Shown: one piece after another, positions 24,136 to 32,507 of the stretch
Numbering within the stretch: the first letter of the stretch is position 1
Layout of the letters: each line of letters begins with the position of its first letter
Assembly: GCF_000717025.1 (NCBI RefSeq)
Contig: NZ_JNXG01000022.1
Location: 12,659 to 76,658 of the forward strand
Length of the DNA stretch: 64,000 bases
Source of the DNA: Streptomyces atroolivaceus
Lineage (GTDB): Bacteria; Actinomycetota; Actinomycetes; Streptomycetales; Streptomycetaceae
Direction of reading: 5' to 3'
Position numbers and translations under genes: made by a program
Notes under the pieces: model-generated
Databases searched by the model: none
Told to the model about the DNA's origin: nothing
What the model saw: only the letters and a program-made list of their open reading frames with translations

Positions 24136-25605
24136 TCACTTCTTGCGGCCGCGCTTCTCGCGCACCCGCACCGAGATGTGCAGCGGCGTGCCCTCGAAGC
24201 CGAACTCCTCGCGCAGACGGCGCTCGACGAAGCGTCGGTAGCCGTGCTCCAGGAAGCCGGAGGCGAAGAGCACGAACCGAGGCGGCTTGATGCCCGCCTG
24301 GGTGCCGAAGAGGATGCGGGGCTGCTTGCCGCCGCGCACGGGGTGCGGGTGGGAGGCGACGATCTCACCGAGGAAGGCGTTCAGCCGCCCGGTGGGAACA
24401 CGGGTCTCCCAGCCCTCGATCGCGGTCTCGATCGCCGGGACCAGCTTCTCCATGTGGCGGCCGGTCACAGCGGACACGTTGACCCGCGGAGCCCAGGCGA
24501 CCTGCGCGAGCTCCGTGTCGATCTCGCGCTCCAGGTAGTAGCGGCGCTCCTCGTCGAGGGTGTCCCACTTGTTGAAGGCGATCACGATCGCACGGCCGGC
24601 TTCCACGGCCATGGTGACGATGCGCTGGTCCTGGACGCTGATCGACTCGCTGGAGTCGATCAGGATGACGGCGACCTCGGCCTTCTCCACGGCGGCCGCG
24701 GTACGCAGCGAGGCGTAGTAGTCCGCGCCCTCCTGGAGGTGGACCTTCCGGCGGATGCCGGCCGTGTCGATGAACTTCCAGGTGATGCCGCCGAGCTCGA
24801 TCAGCTCGTCGACCGGGTCACGGGTGGTGCCGGCGAGCTCGTTGACGACGACGCGGTCCTCGTTGGCGACCTTGTTCAGCAGCGAGGACTTGCCGACGTT
24901 CGGACGGCCGATGAGCGCGATGCGGCGCGGGCCTCCGAGCGCGTTGCCGAACGTCTGGGCCGGGGCCTCGGGCAGCGCTTCCAGCACGGCGTCGAGCATG
25001 TCGCCGGTGCCGCGGCCGTGCAGGGAGGAGACCGGGTGGGGCTGGCCGAGACCGAGCGACCAGAGCGCGGTGGCGTCCGCCTCGCCGCTCTGTCCGTCGA
25101 CCTTGTTGGCACAGAGGACGACGGGCTTCTTGGCCCGGCGCAGCAGCTTGACGACGGCCTCGTCGGTGTCGGTCGCACCGACGGTGGCGTCCACCACGAA
25201 GACGACCGCGTCGGCGGTCGAGATCGCGTACTCGGCCTGGGCGGCGACGGAGGCGTCGAGGCCCAGCACGTCCTGCTCCCAGCCGCCGGTGTCGACCAGC
25301 TTGAAGCGGCGGCCGGCCCATTCGGCCTCGTAGGTGACCCGGTCGCGGGTGACGCCCGGCTTGTCCTGGACGACGGCCTCGCGGCGGCCGAGAATGCGGT
25401 TCACCAGGGTCGACTTGCCCACGTTCGGGCGGCCGACGACGGCGAGCACCGGAAGCGGGCCGTGACCGGCCTCACCGATCGCGCCCTCGACGTCCTCGGG
25501 GTCGAACCCCTCCTGCGCGGCGAGCTCCATGAACTCCGCGTACTCGGCATCGCCAAGTGCTCCGTGCTCGTGGTCCGAGCCGCCGGAGTGAATCTGGTCG
25601 TTCAT
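24136..25605 (-). CDS. der: ribosome biogenesis GTPase Der (EngA)
   Basis: Double-GTPase of 489 residues needed for 50S subunit assembly. Two G domains are visible. The first has GRPNVGKST at 58-66, the DTGG switch and NKVD. The second has [13 protein letters not shown] and NKWD. A KH-like C-terminal domain begins near [18 protein letters not shown] and ends in a basic REKRGRKK tail. A ~50-residue acidic N-terminal extension is typical of actinobacteria. ATG at 25605 has GAGGAA eight bases upstream; frames reaching further are not supported. It is the last gene of the aroH-tyrA-cmk-plsC-der run. Confidence 0.97.
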   Translation of the reverse strand: MNDQIHSGGSDHEHGALGDAEYAEFMELAAQEGFDPEDVEGAIGEAGHGPLPVLAVVGRPNVGKSTLVNRILGRREAVVQDKPGVTRDRVTYEAEWAGRRFKLVDTGGWEQDVLGLDASVAAQAEYAISTADAVVFVVDATVGATDTDEAVVKLLRRAKKPVVLCANKVDGQSGEADATALWSLGLGQPHPVSSLHGRGTGDMLDAVLEALPEAPAQTFGNALGGPRRIALIGRPNVGKSSLLNKVANEDRVVVNELAGTTRDPVDELIELGGITWKFIDTAGIRRKVHLQEGADYYASLRTAAAVEKAEVAVILIDSSESISVQDQRIVTMAVEAGRAIVIAFNKWDTLDEERRYYLEREIDTELAQVAWAPRVNVSAVTGRHMEKLVPAIETAIEGWETRVPTGRLNAFLGEIVASHPHPVRGGKQPRILFGTQAGIKPPRFVLFASGFLEHGYRRFVERRLREEFGFEGTPLHISVRVREKRGRKK

Positions 25606-25668
25606 GAAGTCCGTTCCTCTTTGCATCATCATCGATGGGCCACGATCGCGCGGCCCACTACTCAAGTG

Positions 25669-26328
25669 TCACAGGCGTCCGGTGAGACGCCTGGCGTTCT
25701 CCAGGTGAGCGGTCAGTTCACCCTGGATGCGCAGCGTCGCCTCGTCCAGCGCTTTCCTGGTCCGCCGCCCACTGCCGTCGCCGGCCTGGAAGGCGTCGCC
25801 GAAGACGACGTCGACCCGGCTGCGCAGCGGAGGCAGTGCCGATATCAACCGTCCACGGCGCTCCGTGCTTCCCAGGACCGCGACGGGAACGATCGGCGCC
25901 CCGCCGCGCACCGCGAAGTACGCGAGCCCCGCACGCAGGGAGGCGAAGTCTCCTTCGCCCCTGGTGCCCTCGGGGAAGATCCCGAGGACCCCGCCGTCGT
26001 CCAGCACGCCGAGTGCCCGCGTGATGGCGTTGCGGTCGACGGTCGTACGGTCCACCTTGACCTGCCCGATTCCGCGAAGGAACGGGTCGAGGGGGCCGAC
26101 GAACGCCTCTTTCTTGATCAGGAAGTGGACGGGCCGTGGCGCGGTGCCCATCAGCATCGGTCCGTCGATATTGTGCGCGTGGTTCACCGCGAGTATGACG
26201 GGTCCCGCGGTGGGGACGCGCCACGCGCCGAGCACCCGGGGCCTGAACAGGCCGTACATGAGCCCGATGCCGATCCCGCGCCCGACGGCCGCTCCGCGCG
26301 GCGTCGGCGCGGCGGTGGCTTCGGTCAC
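25669..26328 (-). CDS. 1-acyl-sn-glycerol-3-phosphate acyltransferase-like protein
   Basis: PlsC-family membrane-associated acyltransferase of 219 residues for phospholipid synthesis. The catalytic H-x4-D is NHAHNIDGPML, and the phosphate-binding motif is FPEGTRGEGDF. A basic loop, then a hydrophobic strand VPVAVLGSTE, follow as in the family. The GTG start overlaps the cmk stop as GTGA, so translation is coupled. The cmk-plsC-der order is common in actinobacteria. Acyl-chain specificity is not visible. Confidence 0.93.
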   Translation of the reverse strand: MTEATAAPTPRGAAVGRGIGIGLMYGLFRPRVLGAWRVPTAGPVILAVNHAHNIDGPMLMGTAPRPVHFLIKKEAFVGPLDPFLRGIGQVKVDRTTVDRNAITRALGVLDDGGVLGIFPEGTRGEGDFASLRAGLAYFAVRGGAPIVPVAVLGSTERRGRLISALPPLRSRVDVVFGDAFQAGDGSGRRTRKALDEATLRIQGELTAHLENARRLTGRL

Positions 26329-27029
26329 TTCGCGGCCTGCTTCTCCCCGACGAGGGTGACGACGCACTCGATGACCTGCGCGAGGGTCAGGTCGGTGGTG
26401 TCCACCTCGACGGCGTCGGCGGCCTTGGCCAGCGGCGAGGTCTTGCGGCCGGAGTCGGCCGCGTCCCGCTTGACCAGGGCCTCCCTGGTGGCGGCGAGGT
26501 CCGAGCCCTTGAGCTCACCACTGCGGCGGGCGGCACGCGCCTCCGGGGAGGCGGTCAGGAAGATCTTGATGTCGGCGTCGGGCAGCACGGTGGTGCCGAT
26601 GTCACGGCCCTCGACGACGATTCCCCGCTCCGCCTCCCTGGCGATCGAGCGCTGCAGCTCGGTGATGAGGGCGCGCACCTCGGGCACTGCGCTGACGGCG
26701 CTGACCTTGGAGGTGACCTCCTGGCTACGGATCGGGCCCGAGGCGTCCTCGCCGTCGACGGTGATCGTCGGGGCGGACGGGTCCGTGCCGGAGACGATGA
26801 CCGGCTTGCTGGCGGCCGTGGCGATCTCGGCGGGGTTCTGCACGTCGATGCCGTTGTTCAGCATCCACCACGTGATGGCCCGGTACTGGGCGCCGGTGTC
26901 CAGGTAGCTGAGGCCGAGCTGGGCGGCGACGGCCTTGGAGGTGCTCGACTTGCCTGTGCCGGAGGGGCCGTCGATGGCGACGATCACTGCGGCCGGGGCG
27001 GTCCGGGCGGCGGCGCTTACGGTTTCCAC
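26325..27029 (-). CDS. cmk: (d)CMP kinase
   Basis: Phosphorylates CMP and dCMP for nucleotide synthesis. The 234-residue protein has the P-loop DGPSGTGKSSTSKAVA near residues 18-33, the substrate motif YLDTGAQYRAITWW, and VVEGRDIGTTVLPDADIK for CMP recognition. A LID with ARRSGEL and KRDAADSGR follows. GTG at 27029 gives METVSAAARTAPAAV, close to other actinobacterial enzymes; a GTG four codons upstream is an alternative. The ribosome site AGGAAGG is 11 bases away. It overlaps plsC by GTGA. Confidence 0.95.
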   Translation of the reverse strand: METVSAAARTAPAAVIVAIDGPSGTGKSSTSKAVAAQLGLSYLDTGAQYRAITWWMLNNGIDVQNPAEIATAASKPVIVSGTDPSAPTITVDGEDASGPIRSQEVTSKVSAVSAVPEVRALITELQRSIAREAERGIVVEGRDIGTTVLPDADIKIFLTASPEARAARRSGELKGSDLAATREALVKRDAADSGRKTSPLAKAADAVEVDTTDLTLAQVIECVVTLVGEKQAAK

Positions 27030-27160
27030 GGTGGTGGACACCTTCCTGGTACACGGGGGTGGGTGGAGCGGGACAGGGCAGACCGGGGCGCCCACCCCAC
27101 AAGGTTACCGAGTGCGCGAAGCGGCTCCGTACCCCGTCTCCGGGCCCCGTCCCGCGCCCG

Positions 27161-28246
27161 CTACGGACGGATCGACCAGCCGCGTTCGCCGAGGGCCGCG
27201 CCCAGTGCGGGTGCGGCGCTCGGCTCGACCATCAGCTGGACCAGTCCGGCCTGCTGGCCGGTGGCGTGCTCGATGCGTACGTCCTCGATGTTGACGCCGG
27301 CCCGCCCCGCGTCGGCGAAGATCGCCGCCAGCTCCCCCGGCCGGTCGCTGATGAGCACGGCGACGATCTCGTACGAGGCCGGGGCGGCCCCGTGCTTGCC
27401 GGGGACCCTGACCCGGCCGGCGTTGCCGCGGCGCAGGACGTCCTCGATGCCTTCGGTTCCCGTGCGGCGCTTGTCCTCGTCGGCGGACTGCAGACCCCGC
27501 AGCGCCCTGACCGTCTCGTCCAGGTCGGCGGCGACGCCCGCCAGCACGTCGGCGACGGGACCCGGGTTGGCGGAGAGGATCTCCACCCACATCCGGGGGT
27601 CGGAGGCCGCGATGCGGGTGACGTCCCTGATCCCCTGACCGCACAGGCGTACGGCGGTCTCGTCGGCCTCCTCCAGCCGGGCGGCGACCATCGAGGAGAT
27701 CAGCTGCGGGGTGTGGGAGACGAGGGCTACGGCACGGTCGTGGGCGTCGGCGTCCATGACGACCGGGACGGCCCGGCAGAGCGCGACCAGTTCCAGGGCC
27801 AGGTTGAGGACCTCGGTGTCGGTCTCCCGGGTGGGCGTGAGGACCCAGGGGCGGCCCTCGAACAGGTCGGCGGTGCCCGCGAGGGGCCCGGAACGCTCCT
27901 TGCCCGCCATGGGGTGCGTACCGATGTACGGCGTGAGGTCGACGCCCAGCGCTTCGAGCTCGCGGCGCGGGCCGCCCTTGACGCTGGCGACGTCGAGGTA
28001 GGCACGGGCGGCCCCGTCGCGCATCGCCGAGGCGAGCACGGCGGCGGTGTGGGCGGGCGGTACCGCGACGACCGCCAGGTCGACGGGGCCCTCGGGCGCC
28101 TCGTCCGTGCCGGCCCCCAGGGCTGCCGCGGTCTGCGCCGAGGCGGGGTCGCGGTCGACGAGGTGCACCTGGACGCCGCGCCCCGCGAGTGCGAGGGCCG
28201 CGGAGGTGCCGACCAGGCCGGTTCCGATGACGAGGGCTGTTCTCAC
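27161..28246 (-). CDS. tyrA: prephenate dehydrogenase with ACT domain
   Basis: Oxidatively decarboxylates prephenate to 4-hydroxyphenylpyruvate in tyrosine synthesis. The 361-residue protein has the NAD loop VIGTGLVGTSAALAL at the N-terminus, the substrate motif GTHPMAGKERSG, and the helical dimerisation region with SHTPQLISSM. The C-terminal ACT regulatory domain (YEIVAVLISDRPGELAAIF) suggests tyrosine feedback. The GTG overlaps the chorismate mutase stop as GTGA, so two successive pathway steps are made together. The 131-base gap to cmk may hold a secondary promoter. Confidence 0.95.
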   Translation of the reverse strand: MRTALVIGTGLVGTSAALALAGRGVQVHLVDRDPASAQTAAALGAGTDEAPEGPVDLAVVAVPPAHTAAVLASAMRDGAARAYLDVASVKGGPRRELEALGVDLTPYIGTHPMAGKERSGPLAGTADLFEGRPWVLTPTRETDTEVLNLALELVALCRAVPVVMDADAHDRAVALVSHTPQLISSMVAARLEEADETAVRLCGQGIRDVTRIAASDPRMWVEILSANPGPVADVLAGVAADLDETVRALRGLQSADEDKRRTGTEGIEDVLRRGNAGRVRVPGKHGAAPASYEIVAVLISDRPGELAAIFADAGRAGVNIEDVRIEHATGQQAGLVQLMVEPSAAPALGAALGERGWSIRP

Positions 28247-28605
28247 TGGGCGATGTCCTTGCGGAGGGCGCCGGTGGCGCCGAGGTAGACGTGGCTGATC
28301 TCGGACTTGGAGAGATACGTCTCCACGTGCGCGAGGACGCGGACCACGCGCGGCATGGCCCCGGCGATGTCGAGCTCCTGGGCGCAGATCAGCGGGACGT
28401 CGACGATACCGAGGCCGCGGGCGGCGGCCGCCGGGAAGTCGCTGTGCAGGTCGGGGGTGGCGGTGAACCAGACGCTGATCAGGTCGTCGGCGACGAGCTG
28501 GTTGCGCTCCAGGACCGCGGTGAGGAGTTCGCTCACCCGCTCGTCCATGTGACCGGCTTCGTCCCGCTCCAGCTGGACGGCTCCTCGGACTGCTCGTACC
28601 GCCAC
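28243..28605 (-). CDS. aroH: AroH-class chorismate mutase
   Basis: Converts chorismate to prephenate. The 120-residue trimeric AroH-type enzyme shows AVRAVRGAVQLERDEAGHM at the start, the ELLTAVLERNQL helix, DDLISVWFTATPDL and DVPLICAQELDIAGAMPRVV, ending HVYLGATGALRKD. The active-site arginines (R of VRGAV, R of MPRVVR) and E in QELD are present. GTG at 28605 has GAGGGG upstream. It is the first gene of the aromatic/cmk/der operon and is divergent from the Rieske gene. Confidence 0.95.
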   Translation of the reverse strand: MAVRAVRGAVQLERDEAGHMDERVSELLTAVLERNQLVADDLISVWFTATPDLHSDFPAAAARGLGIVDVPLICAQELDIAGAMPRVVRVLAHVETYLSKSEISHVYLGATGALRKDIAQ

Positions 28606-28824
28606 GTCGTACCCCTCGTCGCCTCGTGCTGTGTGCCCTTTCAGCCTAGAGGTGCGGCGGCGGCGCCGGTCACGGTGCTCTGTCCGTGAGACGCGACGGC
28701 GTGCACGGTCCTCCGGGCGCACCCGGTCGGGCGCACGCACCGCCGGGTTGCGCCTTCCCGGCGCCCGGCGGGGCCACCATGCCAGTCATCGGCCGGATGC
28801 ACCGACCACCCAGTGAGGAGAGCC

Positions 28825-29223
28825 ATGAACGCACGGCGAAGGACGGTCCTGACCGCGGGGGCCGCGGCACTCGCGGCCGGCTGCGGCTCGTCCGAGGGGG
28901 GCGGGGGCGAGGAGAGCTCCCCGCCGGCGCCGGGGGACGCGGAGCTGACCAGGACCTCGGACATCCCGGCAGGCGGCGGCACGATCTTCAAGGACCGCAA
29001 GATCGTGGTGACCCAGCCGGCCGCCGGCGAGTTCAAGGCCTTCTCCGCGGTGTGTACCCACGCGGGCTGCATCGTCTCCTCGGTCGCCGACGGCACCATC
29101 GACTGCGCGTGTCACGGCAGTCGTTTCGGCATCGGGGACGGGGCGGTCGAGCAGGGTCCCGCGACGCGCCCGCTGCCCGCCGAGAGGATCACCGTCGAAG
29201 GCGACAGCATCCGGCTCGCGTAG
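28825..29223 (+). CDS. Tat-exported Rieske [2Fe-2S] lipoprotein
   Basis: Small exported iron-sulfur protein of 132 residues. It opens with a twin-arginine signal (ARRRTVLTAGAAALAAGC) whose terminal cysteine forms a lipobox, so it is probably a Tat lipoprotein. The cluster ligands are C-T-H-A-G-C and C-A-C-H-G-S-R-F. Only the minimal Rieske fold is present, with no oxygenase domain, so a stand-alone electron carrier outside the membrane is likely. The ATG has GGAG four bases upstream. Redox partners are not evident nearby. Confidence 0.92.
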   Translation: MNARRRTVLTAGAAALAAGCGSSEGGGGEESSPPAPGDAELTRTSDIPAGGGTIFKDRKIVVTQPAAGEFKAFSAVCTHAGCIVSSVADGTIDCACHGSRFGIGDGAVEQGPATRPLPAERITVEGDSIRLA

Positions 29224-29242
29224 AGCGCGTACCCTCGCGCGC

Positions 29243-29935
29243 ATGATCACCCCTGAAGGCACGCGGCTCGTGCGCGAGCACACCGTCTACTCCTGTGTGA
29301 TGGGCTCCCGCGCCTTCGGGCTGGCCACCGACGACAGCGACACGGACCGGCGCGGGGTGTTCCAGGCGCCCACGCCTCTGTTCTGGGGCTTCACGAAGCC
29401 GCCCGCCCATGTCGAGGGCCCGGCGGACGAGCAGTTCTCGTGGGAGCTGGAGCGCTTCTGCGAGCTGGCACTGCGGGCGAACCCCAATGTGCTGGAGTGC
29501 CTGCACAGCCCCCTCGTGGAGCGGATCGACGCCACGGGCCGGGAGCTCGTCGCCCTGCGCGGGGCCTTCCTGTCCCGGCAGGCACACGGGACGTTCGTAC
29601 GCTATGCGCTGGGCCAGCGGCGGAAGCTGGAGGCCGATGTCCGTGTGCACGGCGCTCCGCGCTGGAAGCACGCCATGCACCTGCTGCGGCTGCTGGTGTC
29701 CTGCCGGGACCTGCTGAGGACGGGTGAGCTGCGGATCGAGGTGGGGGACGCGCGCGAGGAGCTGCTGGCGGTGAAGCGGGGCGAGGTCCCGTGGGCCGAG
29801 GTGGAACGCCGGATGACGCGCCTGGCCGAGGAGAACGACGAGGCGGCCTCCCGGTCCCCGCTCCCGCCGGAGCCCGACCGGGAACGCGTGGAGGCGTTCC
29901 TGGTCAGGGCCCGGCGGGCGTCGGCGGGCGGATAG
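29243..29935 (+). CDS. nucleotidyltransferase-fold protein (PF10127-like)
   Basis: Predicted nucleotidyltransferase of 230 residues. The DNA-polymerase-beta-type motif GSRAFGLATDDSDTDRRGVF gives G-S plus the D-x-D metal pair. The C-terminal helical domain has HGTFVRYALGQRRKLEADV and HAMHLLRLLVSCRDLL, as in the family of putative RNA- or metabolite-modifying nucleotidyltransferases. It is convergent with a second member of the same family at 29950 (14 bases between stops). The two share layout but little direct identity. Substrate unknown. Confidence 0.85.
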   Translation: MITPEGTRLVREHTVYSCVMGSRAFGLATDDSDTDRRGVFQAPTPLFWGFTKPPAHVEGPADEQFSWELERFCELALRANPNVLECLHSPLVERIDATGRELVALRGAFLSRQAHGTFVRYALGQRRKLEADVRVHGAPRWKHAMHLLRLLVSCRDLLRTGELRIEVGDAREELLAVKRGEVPWAEVERRMTRLAEENDEAASRSPLPPEPDRERVEAFLVRARRASAGG

Positions 29936-29949
29936 ATCCGCTGGGGGCG

Positions 29950-30741
29950 TCAGGACCGTCCGGCCGCGCCCAGCCGCGCCCGGACGACGAGATCGTGCAG
30001 GGCGTCGAAGCCCGAAGGCGCCTCGGCGAGCCGTGACGCGGCCTGCGCCTCGTCGAGCACGGCGTGCAGCGCCTCGACGTCACGCGCGGCGGCCGCCACG
30101 TCGGCCATGTGCGCCGGCCCGTGCTCGGCGTCCGCCTTGGCCTCGATCAGCGCGGGCAGGCAGGCAGGCGCGTCCACCTCGCCCAGCAGGGTCGGCAGAT
30201 GCGCCACCAGCATGCCGGTGCGCATCAGATGGATGCCGGTGAGCAGCGCGCGGAAGGTGTAGAGGAGCGGCTTCAGCTCGCCGGTCCTCTCGAACAGCCT
30301 CCACTGCGTGCCGGCGAACCCCCGGTAGTGGTGGGCGTGGTTGCGGGTCAGCACTGCCGGGGCCAGCGCGACGAGTTCGGCATGGAGCGCCGTGGTGTGC
30401 ACCACCAGCGGGGACAGCAGCTGTTCCAGCACGTAGCCGTTGGGTTTCAGCATGAGCCGGACGAACTTGCGGAGATCATGGGTGACGAGGTCCATCTCGA
30501 CCCCGTCCTGGTCCCACATCCGCGACCGTGTCTCCTCCGGTGTCCGGAGGCCGACCAGGTCCTCCGCGGGCAGGACGTGGACCCCCCGCAGGTCCACGTC
30601 CGAGTCCCGCGAGGGGAAGCCGTACAGGTGGGCGCCGGACACCGTGGCGAACAGGAGCGGGCAGGGCTCCCCGGCGAGTACCGGAGTCAGGTCGGTGACC
30701 GGCAGGCCGGCGCGTCCGAGGAGCGTCGTGTCGCTGTGCAT
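29950..30741 (-). CDS. nucleotidyltransferase-fold protein (PF10127-like)
   Basis: A 263-residue relative of the gene at 29243. The catalytic loop is GAHLYGFPSRDSDVDLRGVH, with S and the D-x-D pair intact. VEMDLVTHDLRKFVRLML supplies the third acidic residue, and HHYRGFAGTQWRLFERTG starts the helical half. It starts four bases after the ADP-ribosylglycohydrolase stop, so it is the last gene of the pnuC-led NAD-salvage operon. That placement suggests a nucleotide or ADP-ribose-related reaction, by inference only. Confidence 0.85.
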   Translation of the reverse strand: MHSDTTLLGRAGLPVTDLTPVLAGEPCPLLFATVSGAHLYGFPSRDSDVDLRGVHVLPAEDLVGLRTPEETRSRMWDQDGVEMDLVTHDLRKFVRLMLKPNGYVLEQLLSPLVVHTTALHAELVALAPAVLTRNHAHHYRGFAGTQWRLFERTGELKPLLYTFRALLTGIHLMRTGMLVAHLPTLLGEVDAPACLPALIEAKADAEHGPAHMADVAAAARDVEALHAVLDEAQAASRLAEAPSGFDALHDLVVRARLGAAGRS

Positions 30742-30744
30742 GGA

Positions 30745-31767
30745 TCACGCGTCCCAGAGCGCTGCCAGCGACAGCAGGTCGCTGCGGTACTCGATGCGTT
30801 CCGACCACTCCTTGGGCCAGGCCTCCGCCCCCAGGTGTGCTCCCGCGAGCGCGCCCGTGAGGCATCCGAGGGAGTCGGAGTCGCCCCGTGTGCAGGCGGC
30901 GCGGCGCAAGGCGGTGACCGGTTCCTCGGGGAAGAGCAGGAAGCAGTGCAGGGCCGTGGCGAGGGCCTCCTCGGCGACCCAGCCGTCGCCGGTCCGCTCG
31001 CACGGGTCCGTCTCGGGCGACGGGGCCCGCAGGGCGTCCTGGACCCGGGCGAGCGCCGTGAGGCACTCGTCCCAGCCGCGCCGGATGTACGCCTCGGGTG
31101 AGGCGTCGCCCGCGTACCGCCAGAGGTCGCCGAGCCAACGTGCCGGGTAGCGGCCGGCGTTCTCGTAGGCGTAGCTCCGCAACTGGCCCACCAACCCCAT
31201 GGGTTCGGCCCCCTGGGCCAGCAGGAAGACCGCGCGGGCCATCAGGTCGGAGGCGGCCAGCGCCGTGGGGTGGCCGTGCGTCAGCGCGGCCTGGAGCTGG
31301 GCGGCACCGGAGCGCTGCTCCTCGCTGAGGCCCGGTACGAGACCGACGGGTGCGACCCGCATGTTGGCGCCGCAGCCCTTGGAGCCGGTCTGGCTGGCCT
31401 CCTGCCAGGGCCTCTCCTCCTCGAGCATGCGGCAGGCGGTCATGCAGGTGCGGCCCGGCGCACGGTTGTTGTCCGGGGAGCGGTACCAGCGGACGAACTC
31501 CTCCCGGACCGGCCCCACCAGGCGCTCCGGGGTGAGCAGGCCCCGGTCCATGGCGGTACGGATGCCCTGGCCCAGTGCGAGCGTCATCTGGGTGTCGTCG
31601 GTGACGAACGCGGGCTTCGGCAGTCGCATACCGCGCCAGGGCCCGCACTTGGCGAGGATCGAGGGGACGTCGTTGAACTCGGTGGGGAAGCCCAGCGCGT
31701 CGCCGAGCGCGAGCCCGGTCAGCGCGCCCGTGGCCGCCTGCTTGGTGAGAATCCGTGTCGGGATCAT
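30745..31767 (-). CDS. ADP-ribosylglycohydrolase family protein
   Basis: DraG/ARH-type hydrolase of 340 residues, expected to remove ADP-ribose from proteins or small molecules. Metal-binding elements are seen as GDALGFPTE (22-30), VTDDTQMTL (DDT at 57-59) and the C-terminal TRGDSDSLGCLTGALAGA with D-x-D-S. The ATG overlaps the upstream regulator stop as ATGA. In this operon it would feed ADP-ribose turnover into NAD recycling; which ADP-ribosyl substrate it acts on is not visible. Confidence 0.92.
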   Translation of the reverse strand: MIPTRILTKQAATGALTGLALGDALGFPTEFNDVPSILAKCGPWRGMRLPKPAFVTDDTQMTLALGQGIRTAMDRGLLTPERLVGPVREEFVRWYRSPDNNRAPGRTCMTACRMLEEERPWQEASQTGSKGCGANMRVAPVGLVPGLSEEQRSGAAQLQAALTHGHPTALAASDLMARAVFLLAQGAEPMGLVGQLRSYAYENAGRYPARWLGDLWRYAGDASPEAYIRRGWDECLTALARVQDALRAPSPETDPCERTGDGWVAEEALATALHCFLLFPEEPVTALRRAACTRGDSDSLGCLTGALAGAHLGAEAWPKEWSERIEYRSDLLSLAALWDA

Positions 31768-32507
31768 GATGTCCGTCCTTCAGGGCGTCCTTCCGGGCGC
31801 AGCAATGGCGGGTGCAGGGCGGTAGCGGCACCCGCCCGGTAGAGGGCGGCCGGTTTTCCCCGTCCGCCGGTGCGGCGCGGCGGTCCGTCCACGGCCTTGA
31901 CGAAGCCGGGCGTGGTGAGGACCTTGCGCCGGAAGTTGGGCCGGTCGAGCTCGACGCCCCAGACGGTCTCGTAGACCTGCTGGAGCTCTCCGAGGGTGAA
32001 CTCGGCGGGACAGAACGCGGTGGCCAGGCAGGAGTACTCGAGCCTCGCACCGATCCGGTCGTGCGCGTCGGCCAGGATGCGGTCGTGGTCGAAGGCGAGC
32101 GGCCCGGTGGCGCCCGCGTCCCACCACTGCGCGTGAGCCGCGTCCCCGCCGCCCCGTGGCTCGGGGAGATCGGGCACGAGCGCGGCGTACGCGACGGAGA
32201 CGACCCGCATCCTGGGGTCGCGGTCCGGGTCGCTGTAGGTGCGCAACTGCTCCAGGTGGAAGCCGCACACGGATTTCTGGGTGAGGCCGGTCTCCTCGGC
32301 GAGCTCGCGGCGGGCCGCCGCCTCGGCTGATTCCCGGGGCAGGACGAAGCCGCCGGGCAGCGCCCACCGCCCCTTGTAGGGGGCCTCGCCGCGTTCCACG
32401 AGCAGCACGTGCAGCCGGGCTTCGCGGACCGTGAAGACGGCGAGATCGACGGTGACGGCGAAGGGGAAGAAGGCGTGGGGGTCGTACCCCTCGGGGGCGC
32501 TGCTCAT
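31764..32507 (-). CDS. nrtR: NrtR-type Nudix domain/winged-helix regulator of NAD metabolism
   Basis: A 247-residue protein with an N-terminal Nudix domain and a C-terminal winged helix (FTLGELQQVYETVWGVELD, then NFRRKVLTTPGFVKAV). This is the architecture of NrtR repressors, which sense ADP-ribose or related NAD metabolites and control NAD salvage genes. The Nudix box at 53-75 is complete (G-x5-E-x7-RELAEETGL), so catalysis may be retained, unlike in many NrtR proteins. It is embedded in the operon it probably controls, with ATGA overlaps on both sides. The inverted repeat at 34249 is the likely operator. A purely catalytic role remains possible. Confidence 0.85.
   Translation of the reverse strand: MSSAPEGYDPHAFFPFAVTVDLAVFTVREARLHVLLVERGEAPYKGRWALPGGFVLPRESAEAAARRELAEETGLTQKSVCGFHLEQLRTYSDPDRDPRMRVVSVAYAALVPDLPEPRGGGDAAHAQWWDAGATGPLAFDHDRILADAHDRIGARLEYSCLATAFCPAEFTLGELQQVYETVWGVELDRPNFRRKVLTTPGFVKAVDGPPRRTGGRGKPAALYRAGAATALHPPLLRPEGRPEGRTS

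Noticed and set aside
24178..26907. A 909-codon plus-strand open frame
   Set aside because: It lies entirely opposite der, plsC and cmk, all certain genes. GC-rich codons make long antisense frames common here.
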